Shown here one piece after another: positions 48,640-58,112 of a DNA stretch of 64,000 bases. The notes under the pieces were generated by a model. It was not told the origin of the DNA. It did no database searches and worked only from the letters and a program-made list of their open reading frames with translations. Origin of the DNA: Glaciimonas sp. GTDB lineage: Bacteria; Pseudomonadota; Gammaproteobacteria; Burkholderiales; Burkholderiaceae_D. The stretch lies in contig JABBOY010000035.1 in the NCBI GenBank assembly GCA_012927585.1, forward strand, positions 124,001 through 188,000, read 5' to 3'. How positions within the stretch are numbered: position 1 is the stretch's first letter; each line of letters begins with the position of its first letter. A program made the translations under genes and the position numbers.

Positions 48640-48969
48640 ATGGAAACAACAACTTTAGACATTGCGCAAATGCGTGAAGCCGCCGGACAAGCGACGACGA
48701 TGCTGCGGGTGTTGGCAAACGAGGATCGCTTGCTGCTGTTGTGTCAACTCACACAGGGCGAAGCATGCGTGAGCGACCTTGAGGGATTGCTCGGTATTCG
48801 CCAGCCAACGTTATCGCAGCAATTAAGCGTCTTGCGCAACGAAGGCATTGTTTCGACGCGGCGCGAGGGTAAAAAGATTTTTTACAAACTGGATGAAGGA
48901 CGTGCGCTAAATTTGCTCAACACGCTGTACGGCCTGTACTGCCAGACTGATAAAAATAGCTCGTCGTGA
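48640..48969 (+). CDS. ArsR-family repressor of BigR/SqrR type (persulfide sensor)
   Basis: The 109-residue winged-helix protein has the recognition region DLEGLLGIRQPTLSQQLSVLRNEGIV and the wing STRREGKKIFYKL. Cysteines lie at 35 (LLLLCQL) and 101 (GLYCQT). That spacing of 66 residues equals the C42/C108 pair of BigR, which forms a disulphide or tetrasulfide bridge in response to persulfides. A further cysteine is at 43. I use the second start METTTLD. It heads a cluster containing sulfide:quinone oxidoreductase, which fits a regulator that opens expression when reactive sulfur appears. Confidence 0.85.
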   Translation: METTTLDIAQMREAAGQATTMLRVLANEDRLLLLCQLTQGEACVSDLEGLLGIRQPTLSQQLSVLRNEGIVSTRREGKKIFYKLDEGRALNLLNTLYGLYCQTDKNSSS

Positions 48970-49032
48970 TGGTGTATTTCATATACTAGACAAGGTATTT
49001 TTACTTACCGCACTGTTTATATGCGGTGAATA

Positions 49033-49054
49033 CATGTTATTAACAAATAACATG
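49033..49054. repeat. inverted repeat between regulator and downstream genes
   Basis: CATGTTATT and AATAACATG form a perfect 9-bp inverted repeat around AACA, about 85 bp before the first DUF2892 gene. It may be an operator for the upstream repressor or an mRNA hairpin. Confidence 0.45.
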
Positions 49055-49138
49055 GGAGTATCAGACATATGAAGCGAAGCAACACAGCACATTATCGCTG
49101 TTCCGTAAGTCATTTTTTAAAACAACCGGGAGTCTGCA

Positions 49139-49339
49139 ATGAAACACAACGTAGGTGGTATCGATCGCAGTATTCGCATCATCGCTGGGCTGGTTATTTT
49201 GAGTTTATTCTTTGTGCTGGGTGAAAACACACGCTGGTGGGCGCTAATCGGCTTCGTTCCCTTGCTGACCGGTTTTATCGGATGGTGTCCGGCTTATCTG
49301 CCTTTCGGTATCCGTACCTGCAAAATGCGGAGAGATTGA
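49139..49339 (+). CDS. DUF2892 inner-membrane protein (first copy)
   Basis: This 66-residue protein starts with NVGGIDRSIRIIAGLVIL and has two membrane segments ending in the typical GWCPAYLPFGIRTC. That is the DUF2892 pattern, also found at the end of YgaP-type rhodaneses. Such proteins often accompany sulfide-oxidation genes. GGGAG precedes the ATG. Its TGA overlaps the start of the next gene. Its function is unknown; the paired cysteines could take part in sulfur handling. Confidence 0.85.
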   Translation: MKHNVGGIDRSIRIIAGLVILSLFFVLGENTRWWALIGFVPLLTGFIGWCPAYLPFGIRTCKMRRD

Positions 49340-50439
49340 TGCAAAATCGCTGCAAGCAATCCCTGCATCAGCGCATTTCGTCGGCAACGCTGAATTTGGG
49401 CGCAGTTGCAGCGACGCATTTACTGGGTTCGGTTCTGTTATTCGGGCCCGCGGTTGCTGCAGCGCAGACTGCGGCTTCTTATAATGTCGCCTATCACGAC
49501 ATCCCGGAGACCATCAGCGCCGAGGGTGTGGTCGAAGCGGTGCGCCAATCGACGGTGGCAGCACAAATCTCCGGCCAGATTGTCGAGTTCAGGGTCAATG
49601 CCGGCGACAGCGTCAAGGCAGGTCAGATTCTGGCGCGCATCGATCCGCGCGCCGCAGAGCAAGTGCTGTCGGGTAGCCAGAGTCAAGTGGTAGAAGCGCA
49701 GGCGAGCCTGACCAATGCACTGCGCAGCTTTGAGCGCAGCAAAAAACTGTTTGCCCAGAAGTTCATTAGCCAAGCCGGGCTAGATCAGGCCCAGGCTGAT
49801 TACAACGTGGCGCAAGCCCGGGTTGCTGCGCTGCAAGCTGGTGCAGGTCAAGCCTCCACCGCCAAAACATTCACCGTTATTGCCGCTCCCTATGCCGGTA
49901 TAGTCGCCGCCACATCAGTTGAAGTGGGTGACATGGCCACGCCCGGTTTGCCGCTGGTGACGCTATTCGACCCTGCCGCGATGCGGGTGACTGCAACGCT
50001 ATCGCAATCGAATCTGCGCGCCATCAATCTGCACATGCCGGCTCGAGTCGAGTTCCCTACCCTGAAACAATCGGTCACGTCCAGGCAAATTACGCTGATT
50101 CCACTAGCAGACAGCCGTACCCATACCGCCAAGCTACGGCTGGATCTGGGTCAAGTGGCCGGATTGTTGCCCGGGCAGTTTGCGCGCGCCTATTTTGTCA
50201 CCGGCATGGTGCGCAAGCTGGTCGTGCCGGAACAGGCGGTATTGCGCAGAAGCGAAGTGACTGCAGTTTATGTGTTGGGCGGCAGTCAACCGCAACTGCG
50301 CCAGATTCGCGTTGGCGAAGCGTCAGCCAACGGGTTTATCGAAGTATTGGCCGGATTGCGGGCTGGCGAACGTATCGCCCAAGACCCCATCAAGGCGGGC
50401 CTGATTTCAGGTACCGACGCAACCGCCAAAAAAAAATAA
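49339..50439 (+). CDS. RND efflux periplasmic adaptor (membrane fusion protein)
   Basis: The adaptor bridges an inner-membrane RND pump and an outer-membrane channel. The 366-residue protein has a signal peptide (ending near AVAAAQT), a lipoyl-like half (VAAQISGQIVEFRVNAGDSVKAGQILARID), a long coiled-coil hairpin (QVVEAQASLTNALRSFERSKKLF), and beta-barrel regions. I choose the ATG at 49339, which overlaps the DUF2892 stop. The pump gene follows after the oxidoreductase gene. Confidence 0.9.
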   Translation: MQNRCKQSLHQRISSATLNLGAVAATHLLGSVLLFGPAVAAAQTAASYNVAYHDIPETISAEGVVEAVRQSTVAAQISGQIVEFRVNAGDSVKAGQILARIDPRAAEQVLSGSQSQVVEAQASLTNALRSFERSKKLFAQKFISQAGLDQAQADYNVAQARVAALQAGAGQASTAKTFTVIAAPYAGIVAATSVEVGDMATPGLPLVTLFDPAAMRVTATLSQSNLRAINLHMPARVEFPTLKQSVTSRQITLIPLADSRTHTAKLRLDLGQVAGLLPGQFARAYFVTGMVRKLVVPEQAVLRRSEVTAVYVLGGSQPQLRQIRVGEASANGFIEVLAGLRAGERIAQDPIKAGLISGTDATAKKK

Positions 50440-50498
50440 TAAGCATGTTTTTTAACTGCAATTTACAACCCTGAAACGTTCAATATTTGGAGGAGAAT

Positions 50499-51773
50499 AT
50501 GGCTCACATTGTTATTTTAGGTGCCGGTTTGGGTGGCATGCCGATGGCTTACGAAATGAAGCCGCTACTAGGTTCTGGCGACCGGATCACGGTCGTATCG
50601 AATACCAACACTTTCCAGTTTGTGCCATCCAACCCATGGCTCGCCGTCAACTGGCGCAAACCGGAAGAAGTTGAATTCGAAGTGTCCACATATCTGGAAC
50701 GCCAGGGCATCGCGTTTGACGGACGCGGTGCGAAACGGCTACACCCTGAAAAAAACCAGGTCGAATTGGGTGATGGCGCAATGCTGGATTACGACTATCT
50801 GGTCATTGCCACCGGCCCCAAACTGGCCTTCGATGAGATCGAGGGACTAGGACCGGACGGCTTCACGCAGTCGATATGCAAAGCTGAACATGCTACCGCG
50901 TCCAGCTTGGTCTGGAATAAATTTGTAGAACAACCGGGCCCCATCGTAGTTGGCGCGGTACAGGGCGCATCCTGCTTTGGCCCGGCCTACGAATACGCTT
51001 TTGTCATGGAAACCGATCTACGCCGAAGGAAAATCCGCGATCAGGTTCCGATGACGTTTGTCACTTCAGAACCCTATATCGGCCATCTTGGACTGGGTGG
51101 CGTGGGCGACTCGAAGACCTTAATGGAATCAGCCATGCGGGAGCGTCACATCAAGTGGATCTGCAACGCCAAGGTTACCCGGGTCGAAGACGGCAAAATG
51201 CTGGTGGACGAATATGACGAAAATGGTACAGTCAAAAAACAGCATGAATTGCCATTTTCCTACTCGATGATGTTGCCCGCATTCAAGGGCATTGATGCGG
51301 TATTCGGCATCGAAGGCTTGACCAATCCGCGTGGCTTCATTTTGATCGACACGCATCAGCGCAACCCAAAATATCCCAATATTTACGCAGTAGGCGTGTG
51401 CGTTGCGATCCCGCCGGTCGAGGTAACCCCGGTGCCGACCGGCACTCCCAAGACTGGCTACATGATCGAATCGATGGTGACGGCAACCGCGCACAACATC
51501 CAGTCCGCGCTGGCGGGTCGGGAACCAACAGCCAAAGCCACCTGGAACACGATCTGTCTGGCAGACTTCGGCGACAACGGGATTGCCTTTGTGGCGATGC
51601 CGCAGATCCCGCCGCGCAACGTCAACTGGATTTCTAAAGGCAAATGGGTGCATTTGGCCAAAATCGCCTTCGAAAAATATTTCATTCGGAAAATGAAAAA
51701 TGGCACGTCCGAACCGATCTATGAAAAGTACGTAATGAAGGCGATTGGCATCAAGAAGCTCAAGGATAAATAA
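50499..51773 (+). CDS. sqr: sulfide:quinone oxidoreductase
   Basis: SQR oxidises sulfide to polysulfide or persulfide and passes electrons to quinone. The 424-residue flavoprotein has the FAD motif ILGAGLGGMPMAYE and further flavin-binding stretches (VIATGPKL; FGDNGIAFVA). It carries three cysteines that line up with the redox cysteines of the Acidithiobacillus enzyme: C127 (QSICKAEH), C159 (GASCFGPAYEY) and C353 (NTICLADFGD), compared with 128, 160 and 356 there. The C-terminal amphipathic region (KIAFEKYFIRKMKNG) would attach it to the membrane. A GGAGGAG site precedes the ATG. The gene is enclosed by adaptor and pump genes of an RND system. Confidence 0.92.
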   Translation: MAHIVILGAGLGGMPMAYEMKPLLGSGDRITVVSNTNTFQFVPSNPWLAVNWRKPEEVEFEVSTYLERQGIAFDGRGAKRLHPEKNQVELGDGAMLDYDYLVIATGPKLAFDEIEGLGPDGFTQSICKAEHATASSLVWNKFVEQPGPIVVGAVQGASCFGPAYEYAFVMETDLRRRKIRDQVPMTFVTSEPYIGHLGLGGVGDSKTLMESAMRERHIKWICNAKVTRVEDGKMLVDEYDENGTVKKQHELPFSYSMMLPAFKGIDAVFGIEGLTNPRGFILIDTHQRNPKYPNIYAVGVCVAIPPVEVTPVPTGTPKTGYMIESMVTATAHNIQSALAGREPTAKATWNTICLADFGDNGIAFVAMPQIPPRNVNWISKGKWVHLAKIAFEKYFIRKMKNGTSEPIYEKYVMKAIGIKKLKDK

Positions 51774-54700
51774 ATGCACGTCAAAATGGGTATCGCCGGT
51801 CGTCTTTCGAAGTTTTTTTTGCACTCGCAACTGACGCCGCTCATTGCGTTGGTAGCGTTGCTGCTCGGTTTGTTCGCGGTGCTGGTCACGCCCCGCGAAG
51901 AGGAGCCGCAAATCAATGTAACGATGGCCGATGTGCTGATCCCGTTCCCCGGCGCATCAGCCAAAGACGTCGAAACCCTGGTTGCGACTCCGGCCGAGCA
52001 GGTGATATCGCAAATTCAGGGCTTGGAGCATGTGTATTCCGTCTCCAAGCCCGGGATGGCGGTCATCACCGCGCAGTTCAAGGTCGGCGTCCCGCGCACT
52101 GAAGCACTGGTGCGGCTGTATGACACCATCCACTCGAATCGCGACTGGCTGCCGCGCGAATTGAATGTCGGCGAACCCCTGGTCAAGCCCAAGGGCATCG
52201 ACGATGTTCCAGTGCTGTCGCTAACGCTCTGGACCAGGGATGCCGAACGCGGCGCCTATGCGCTGGAGCGTGTGGCGCACGCAATGGAAGCCGAGTTGAA
52301 ACGAGTGCCGGGCACGCGCGAAGTCAACACCATCGGCGGCCCGGGCCGAATGGTACGGGTGCTGCTCGATATCGACCGACTCAATGCCTACCATCTGGCA
52401 ATAGTCGATATCCGGCAAGCGCTGCTGGGCGTCAATGCCGCATTGCCGTCCGGCCAGCTCATATCCGACAACGCCACACTGGAAGTCCAGACCGGCAATT
52501 TTCTAGCCAGCGCCAAAGAAGTCGGCGCATTGATCGTCGGTGTCACCGCCGGCAATCCGGTCTCGCTGTCGGATGTAGCGCAGATTGTCGATGGGCCGGC
52601 ACAACCGTCGAAATACGTCTGGTTTGGCGTCGGTAAGGCAACCGCCTCCAAGGACGCCAAAGCGGGCAGCGAATTCCCTGCAGTGACGATTGCGATCACC
52701 AAAAAGTCAGGCGAAAACGCGGTGCAGGTGGCGCAACAGGTCGTCCAGCGCGTAGGTGAGTTGCGTAATACCGTAATCCCGGCCGGAGTTGAGGTCAGTG
52801 TCACGCGCAATTATGGCGAAACCGCTAATGACAAGGCGATGAAGCTGATTCAGAAACTGATTTTTGCAACGTCTGCGGTAGTGGTTTTAGTATTTTTCGC
52901 ATTGGGCATGCGCGAGGCGGCGATTGTCGGCATCGCCGTCGTCCTGACCTTGGCAGCTACCTTGTTCGCTTCCTGGGCTTGGGGTTTTACCTTGAATCGG
53001 GTATCGCTGTTTGCGCTGATTTTTTCCATCGGGATTCTGGTCGACGACGCAATTGTGGTGGTTGAAAACATTCACCGGCACCGCCAACTTTACCCGGATA
53101 AATCGTTGGCTGAGATCATCCCGGCAGCCGTCGATGAAGTTGGCGGGCCGACCATACTTGCCACTTTTACCGTGATTGCCGCGTTGCTGCCGATGGCTTT
53201 CGTCACCGGCCTGATGGGGCCGTACATGAGCCCGATTCCGATCAATGCCAGTATGGGGATGTTGATTTCGCTGGCGATCGCGTTCACCGTCACGCCTTGG
53301 TTGGCGCGCCGAATTTCCCAGAAAAATATTGCCGCAGCCGTGCATGCGACCAACACCGACAGCAAGTTGCAGCGCTGGTTCAGCACCTTGTTGCTGCCGT
53401 TTCTGGCAACCAAAAAAGCAGTACGCAACCGGCGCCTGTTATGGGCTGGCGTATTGCTGGCAATACTGGTTTCAATCAGCCTGGCTGCGCTACAGTTGGT
53501 CGTGCTAAAGATGCTGCCTTTTGACAACAAGTCGGAGTTTCAGGTCGTAGTCGACATGCGGGCCGGCACACCGGTCGAAAACACTGCCGCCGTATTGCAT
53601 GAGATGGGCGCGTACCTGGCCACGGTAGCCGAAGTCACCGACATACAGGCATACGCCGGCACTGCTGCGCCGATTAATTTCAATGGGCTGGTCAGACAAT
53701 ACTATTTGCGCCAGGCGCCTGAATTCGGCGATTTACAAGTCAACCTGGTCGACAAGCATCAGCGCACACGAAAAAGTCACCAAATCGCCGGCGCGGTGCG
53801 CAAACCGCTGGAGCAAATCGCCGCCCGATATGGGGCAAAAGTAAAAGTAGTTGAGGTTCCGCCCGGCCCGCCTGTGATGTCGCCGCTAGTGGCTGAAATC
53901 TACGGCCCTGATGAGGCCGGCCGACACGCGTTGGCGAAACAAGTCAGGCAGGCATTTAGCCGGACTGCCGACATTATCGGCATCGACGATTCGATTGAAG
54001 ACAACGCACCCAAGGTCGTGTTGCGGGTCGATCAGCGCAAGGCAGCGCTATTGGGCATCGCTGCGGCCGACGTGGTGCAAACGGTACGGGTTGGGCTGGA
54101 CGGCGAAGACATCACTGTGCTGCATGATGGGCAATCCAAGTACAGCATACCGGTGCGCCTGAACCTGCCGCCGGAAAAACAGGCCAGGCTGGACACCTTG
54201 CTGACGATGACGGTGAAGTCCGCCAACGGCGATAATGTGCCGCTATCCGAACTGGTCAAAGTACAACCGACCACGCGCGAGAAAACGATTTACCACAAGG
54301 ACATGCTGCCGGTGACATACGTGATGGGCGACATGGCGGGCAAGCTCGATAGCCCGCTGTACGGCATGTTTGCAGTACGCGGCAAGCTGGATAATCTAAC
54401 TGCGGCACAAGGTGCGCCGCTGGGCGAATACTTCATCAAGCAACCGTCCGACCCCTACCGCCAGTTCGCGCTGAAATGGGATGGCGAGTGGCAAATCACC
54501 TATGAAACCTTCCGCGACATGGGCCTAGCCTATGCGGTCGGTCTGGTGCTGGTATACATCCTGGTAGTGGCGCAGTTCGGGTCGTATTTAACGCCGCTGA
54601 TCATCATGGCGCCGATTCCGCTGACGATCATCGGCGTGATGCCGGGCCATGCGCTGCTCGGCGCGCAATACACCGCCACCTCGATGATCGGCATGATCGC

Positions 54701-54992
54701 GCTGGCTGGGATCATCGTGCGCAACTCGATCTTGCTGGTTGATTTCATCAATCTTCAGGTGGCGCAAGGGATTGCATTTGTCGACGCCATCATCCATGCG
54801 ACCGCAGCACGCGCCAAGCCGATTGTGCTGACCGGTTTGGCCGCGATTATCGGTGCGCTGTTTATTCTGGATGATCCGATTTTCAATGGCTTGGCGATCT
54901 CGTTGATTTTCGGGATCTTTGTCTCCACCCTGCTGACGCTAGTGGTTATTCCGGTGCTGTATTACACGGCCAACCGGAAAAAGTTTGCTTGA
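51774..54992 (+). CDS. RND-family efflux pump permease
   Basis: The 1,072-residue protein is an AcrB-like proton-driven pump. It has an N-terminal membrane helix, two large periplasmic loops, and twelve membrane helices in two groups. The acidic pair of the proton relay lies in GILVDDAIVVVENIHRH. It begins directly after the sqr stop. The predicted partner adaptor is two genes upstream, and a TolC-like channel lies downstream. The cargo is not known; its link to SQR suggests sulfur species or compounds that accompany sulfide stress. Confidence 0.93.
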   Translation: MHVKMGIAGRLSKFFLHSQLTPLIALVALLLGLFAVLVTPREEEPQINVTMADVLIPFPGASAKDVETLVATPAEQVISQIQGLEHVYSVSKPGMAVITAQFKVGVPRTEALVRLYDTIHSNRDWLPRELNVGEPLVKPKGIDDVPVLSLTLWTRDAERGAYALERVAHAMEAELKRVPGTREVNTIGGPGRMVRVLLDIDRLNAYHLAIVDIRQALLGVNAALPSGQLISDNATLEVQTGNFLASAKEVGALIVGVTAGNPVSLSDVAQIVDGPAQPSKYVWFGVGKATASKDAKAGSEFPAVTIAITKKSGENAVQVAQQVVQRVGELRNTVIPAGVEVSVTRNYGETANDKAMKLIQKLIFATSAVVVLVFFALGMREAAIVGIAVVLTLAATLFASWAWGFTLNRVSLFALIFSIGILVDDAIVVVENIHRHRQLYPDKSLAEIIPAAVDEVGGPTILATFTVIAALLPMAFVTGLMGPYMSPIPINASMGMLISLAIAFTVTPWLARRISQKNIAAAVHATNTDSKLQRWFSTLLLPFLATKKAVRNRRLLWAGVLLAILVSISLAALQLVVLKMLPFDNKSEFQVVVDMRAGTPVENTAAVLHEMGAYLATVAEVTDIQAYAGTAAPINFNGLVRQYYLRQAPEFGDLQVNLVDKHQRTRKSHQIAGAVRKPLEQIAARYGAKVKVVEVPPGPPVMSPLVAEIYGPDEAGRHALAKQVRQAFSRTADIIGIDDSIEDNAPKVVLRVDQRKAALLGIAAADVVQTVRVGLDGEDITVLHDGQSKYSIPVRLNLPPEKQARLDTLLTMTVKSANGDNVPLSELVKVQPTTREKTIYHKDMLPVTYVMGDMAGKLDSPLYGMFAVRGKLDNLTAAQGAPLGEYFIKQPSDPYRQFALKWDGEWQITYETFRDMGLAYAVGLVLVYILVVAQFGSYLTPLIIMAPIPLTIIGVMPGHALLGAQYTATSMIGMIALAGIIVRNSILLVDFINLQVAQGIAFVDAIIHATAARAKPIVLTGLAAIIGALFILDDPIFNGLAISLIFGIFVSTLLTLVVIPVLYYTANRKKFA

Positions 54993-55031
54993 TCTTGAGC
55001 TTGATTTATATTTTTTGAGAAAGAATTAACT

Positions 55032-55238
55032 ATGAATACCAACCGCATGGTACGCATTTTTGCTGGAATTTTTATCCTGATTTCATTGGCTCTGGGCGTG
55101 CCGGAGAGCCCATTTTTTATAAGCAAATATTTTTTGTGGTTGACGGTTTTTGTCGGCGCCAATTTGCTGCAAAGCGGATTCACCCAGTTCTGCCCGCTGG
55201 AAATTTTCCTGAAAAAAATCGGTGTGCGGGAATCTTGA
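55032..55238 (+). CDS. DUF2892 inner-membrane protein (second copy)
   Basis: The 68-residue protein has MVRIFAGIFILISLALG and a second membrane stretch ending GFTQFCPLEIFLKKIGV. It matches DUF2892 but keeps one cysteine where the first copy has the GWCPAYLPFG motif. Having two copies in one cluster suggests they act with different partners or as a heteromer. It lies 39 bp after the pump gene. Confidence 0.82.
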   Translation: MNTNRMVRIFAGIFILISLALGVPESPFFISKYFLWLTVFVGANLLQSGFTQFCPLEIFLKKIGVRES

Positions 55239-55275
55239 AACACACTATGAAACAGACTATTTACCGGAGAATGTC

Positions 55276-55671
55276 ATGAATACCAAATATGGATTTGGCA
55301 AGAATGTAACGCACTCGTTTGAGGCTACTGTTGAAAACGTCACGCTCGCTTTACAAAATGAAGGTTTCGGCATACTGACTGATATCGACGTCGCCGCCAC
55401 CATGAAAAAAAAACTTGACCTGGATATGCCGCCCTACCGCATCCTCGGCGCGTGCAACCCCGGCCTAGCGCACCGTGCGATTGAAATCGAACCGGCTATC
55501 GGCCTGCTGCTGCCATGCAATGTGGTGGTAAGACAAGATAGCGCAGGCGGCATCCGAGTCGAATTCATGGACCCGCAAGCGGTGCTTGAACTGGTTGACA
55601 AGCCCGCCATCACGCAAGTAGCGGAAGAAGTACGCCAACGTCTGGAACGCGTAATGGCAGCTATCCAATAA
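55276..55671 (+). CDS. DUF302 family protein
   Basis: The 131-residue protein matches DUF302: FEATVENVTLALQNEGFGILTDIDVAATMKKKL, PYRILGACNPGLAHRAIE, and GLLLPCNVVVRQ. Two conserved cysteines sit in the ACNP and LPCN motifs. No signal peptide is visible. DUF302 proteins often occur with SQR, DUF2892 and sulfur-transfer genes; their role is unknown. GGAGA lies 6 bp before the chosen ATG. Confidence 0.85.
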   Translation: MNTKYGFGKNVTHSFEATVENVTLALQNEGFGILTDIDVAATMKKKLDLDMPPYRILGACNPGLAHRAIEIEPAIGLLLPCNVVVRQDSAGGIRVEFMDPQAVLELVDKPAITQVAEEVRQRLERVMAAIQ

Positions 55672-55878
55672 TTATTGACTTTGACCATTAACAGATTTTG
55701 TATATTTTGATGGGGTATAGCATAAAAAGCATGCTTTACCGCATCATTATATTGCCATTTTTAAAATACCCGTGCCTGTTTAACGTTACGAAGCAATACA
55801 TTAAACAGGCCGGCAGGTTTTTGGCAGTGCTACCTCCCTACTTTCAAACTCTCTGGCTTGACTCCAATGGAGACCGTA

Positions 55879-57177
55879 ATGCGCAAAACTCTTCCCGCAT
55901 CGTTTGTGGCCGCTGCTTTCCTGGCGCTGGGCGCGCATGCAGCTGATCTGCAACAAATCTATAACGATGCACGCATCAATGATCCGCAATATGCAAGCGC
56001 ACGCGCTACGTTGGCTGCCGGACAGGAAAAGCTGCCGCAAGGACGTGCCGGATTGCTACCCACTCTCGGCTTATCGGGCAGCAACACAAAAAACGAAATC
56101 GACAGTGGCGGCAACTTCAATGCCAGTAATTATGCATTGACGCTATCACAGCCGCTTTTTCGCTGGGGAAATTGGCAGCAATACGAGCAAAGCAAGCTTT
56201 TGGTGGCTGCGGCCGACGCACAGTTTTCCCAAGCCCAGCAAGACTTGATACTGCGCGTGTCGCAAGCCTATTTTGACATCCTGGGTGCGCAAGACACGCT
56301 GACTTTCATACAGGCGCAAAAAGTCGCCATTACGGAGCAACTGGCTTCGGCCAAACAGAATTTTGAGGTCGGCACCGCCACCATTACCGACACCCATGAA
56401 GCGCAGGCCCGCTTTGACCTGGCAGTAGCGCAAGAGTTTGCCGCCCAAAATGATCTGGAGATCAAACGCGCGTCACTGCAGCAGATTATCGGCAAGCCGC
56501 CCGCAGAACTGGCACCGCTGCAACTGGGTCTGACCTTAAGCATGCCAGAGCCGGCACAGATCGGAGCCTGGCTGGACAGTGCACAGCAACGGAACTACGG
56601 CGTCATAGGACAGCAACTCGCGCTCGAAATCGCCCAACGCGATATTTCCCGCAACCGCGCCGGCCATTACCCAACAGTCGATCTGGTGGCCAGCCGCAAC
56701 TACACCAAGCAGCCAAGCAGCACGTTTAACGGTGCAATTGTCGCCACCAACAGCAACTCTATTGGCGTGCAATGGAACATTCCGCTGTTCGCCGGTTTTG
56801 CCGTGACCAGCCGGGTACGCGAATCGATCGCGCTAGAAGATAAAACTCGCTTTGACCTGGAAACCGCGCGCCGCACTGCGATGCAAAGCGTGCGGCAATC
56901 GTATTTGGGGGTTAATAGCGGTCTGGCGCAAGTCAAGGCGTTGGAGGCTGCTGAAATCTCCAGCCAGTCGGCACTGGACTCCAATAAACTCGGCTATCAG
57001 GTTGGCGTGCGCGTAAATATCGATATTCTGAATGCCCAACAGCAGCTCTTCTCTACCCGTAAGGATCTATCCAAAGCACGTTACGACACCATCATCAATG
57101 GCCTGAAACTGAAATCCGCAGCCGGCACGCTAACGGAACAGGATGTGTTGCAAGTAAATGGCTTGCTGCAGCAATAA
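55879..57177 (+). CDS. TolC-family outer-membrane channel
   Basis: TolC-type proteins form outer-membrane ducts for RND and other pumps. The 432-residue protein has a signal peptide (ending AHAADL), two repeats of the outer-membrane efflux domain (NDPQYASARATLAAGQEKLPQG; LSQPLFRWGNW; VQWNIPLFAGF), and long coiled coils. It is separated from DUF302 by 207 bp and could have its own promoter, but the position fits it as the channel of the upstream RND system. GGAGA lies 5 bp before the ATG at 55879. Confidence 0.9.
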   Translation: MRKTLPASFVAAAFLALGAHAADLQQIYNDARINDPQYASARATLAAGQEKLPQGRAGLLPTLGLSGSNTKNEIDSGGNFNASNYALTLSQPLFRWGNWQQYEQSKLLVAAADAQFSQAQQDLILRVSQAYFDILGAQDTLTFIQAQKVAITEQLASAKQNFEVGTATITDTHEAQARFDLAVAQEFAAQNDLEIKRASLQQIIGKPPAELAPLQLGLTLSMPEPAQIGAWLDSAQQRNYGVIGQQLALEIAQRDISRNRAGHYPTVDLVASRNYTKQPSSTFNGAIVATNSNSIGVQWNIPLFAGFAVTSRVRESIALEDKTRFDLETARRTAMQSVRQSYLGVNSGLAQVKALEAAEISSQSALDSNKLGYQVGVRVNIDILNAQQQLFSTRKDLSKARYDTIINGLKLKSAAGTLTEQDVLQVNGLLQQ

Positions 57178-57207
57178 ATTGGGCGAAAAACTGCAGCAAA
57201 ATAGGGC

Positions 57208-57978
57208 TTACACTTGAACTACCAGTGTGGGATCAAACCCGGCATTCTCGGCAATCCCATCACGCGCATAGCCGCGCGAATTACAAACGATGCGGGTATT
57301 TGCAACCTGATAGTCATAACTGTCATGGGTATGGCCATGCACCCACAGCGCCGGGTTCCAACGTGCGATGTGCGCGTCAAGATCGGAAACAAAACAGGCG
57401 TTCAACAAGGAATCTGCGTATTTCGGATTGATGCTGCCGCAGGATGGCGCGTGATGCGTGACCACCACGGTACTGCCGTTAAATGGCTTGGCGAATTTCC
57501 GTTCCAGCCAAGTCACGGATTGATCGAATATCTGACGCGAAACAGCTGGGCTGAACAAGGCATCGGCAGTATCGGCACTATCGCCTACCGTGATCCGGCT
57601 GAAATCCCTGTTTGACTGGCAAGCTTCGGCAACCGAAGCGGCGCGCATTTCATCGGTCGGGAACAAGCGGAAATCGGTCCACAACGTACAGCCCAAAAAA
57701 CGTACGCCATCGATGCAGATTGCATCCAGATCCAGCACATGAACATTGCTGCCGCGAGCCTGCTGCCGCAATGCCGATAAAGTTCCACTCAAACTGGCGC
57801 CGTAGAATTCGTGATTGCCGGGAACGTAAATCACCGGCACCGCCAATTGCCGGGCCCAGTCGATGGCCTGCTGCGGTCGCGCCACATCGCCGGCCAGAAT
57901 CAGAACATCGCAATCGCTATCCGGCACCGGCATCGGCGCAACTGTCAGGTGCAGATCAGAAAGAATAGCCAGACGCAT
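57208..57978 (-). CDS. calcineurin-like metallophosphoesterase
   Basis: The 256-residue protein has the phosphoesterase motifs in order: SDLHL (D-x-H), LAGDVARP (GD), VPGNHEFYG (GNHE), HHAPS (H-H) and HGHTHDS (GHxH). It hydrolyses phosphate esters of an unknown substrate in the cytoplasm. It is encoded alone and convergent with the TolC-like gene. Confidence 0.88.
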   Translation of the reverse strand: MRLAILSDLHLTVAPMPVPDSDCDVLILAGDVARPQQAIDWARQLAVPVIYVPGNHEFYGASLSGTLSALRQQARGSNVHVLDLDAICIDGVRFLGCTLWTDFRLFPTDEMRAASVAEACQSNRDFSRITVGDSADTADALFSPAVSRQIFDQSVTWLERKFAKPFNGSTVVVTHHAPSCGSINPKYADSLLNACFVSDLDAHIARWNPALWVHGHTHDSYDYQVANTRIVCNSRGYARDGIAENAGFDPTLVVQV

Positions 57979-58112
57979 TATTTTTCTCGCTCAATCAGGT
58001 AAAGTCGATCCAGGGCTGGCTAAATTTTATACCCCTATTGAGTATCACGAAAAAACACTTTCTGCCGCATACTATATAGCTAGGGCAGTTTCAAAGAGTC
58101 GGGCTTGCCTGG

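Noticed and set aside
51129-51911. 260-codon minus-strand frame opposite sqr
   Set aside because: It runs antisense to sqr and the start of the pump gene and shows only shadow-type composition.
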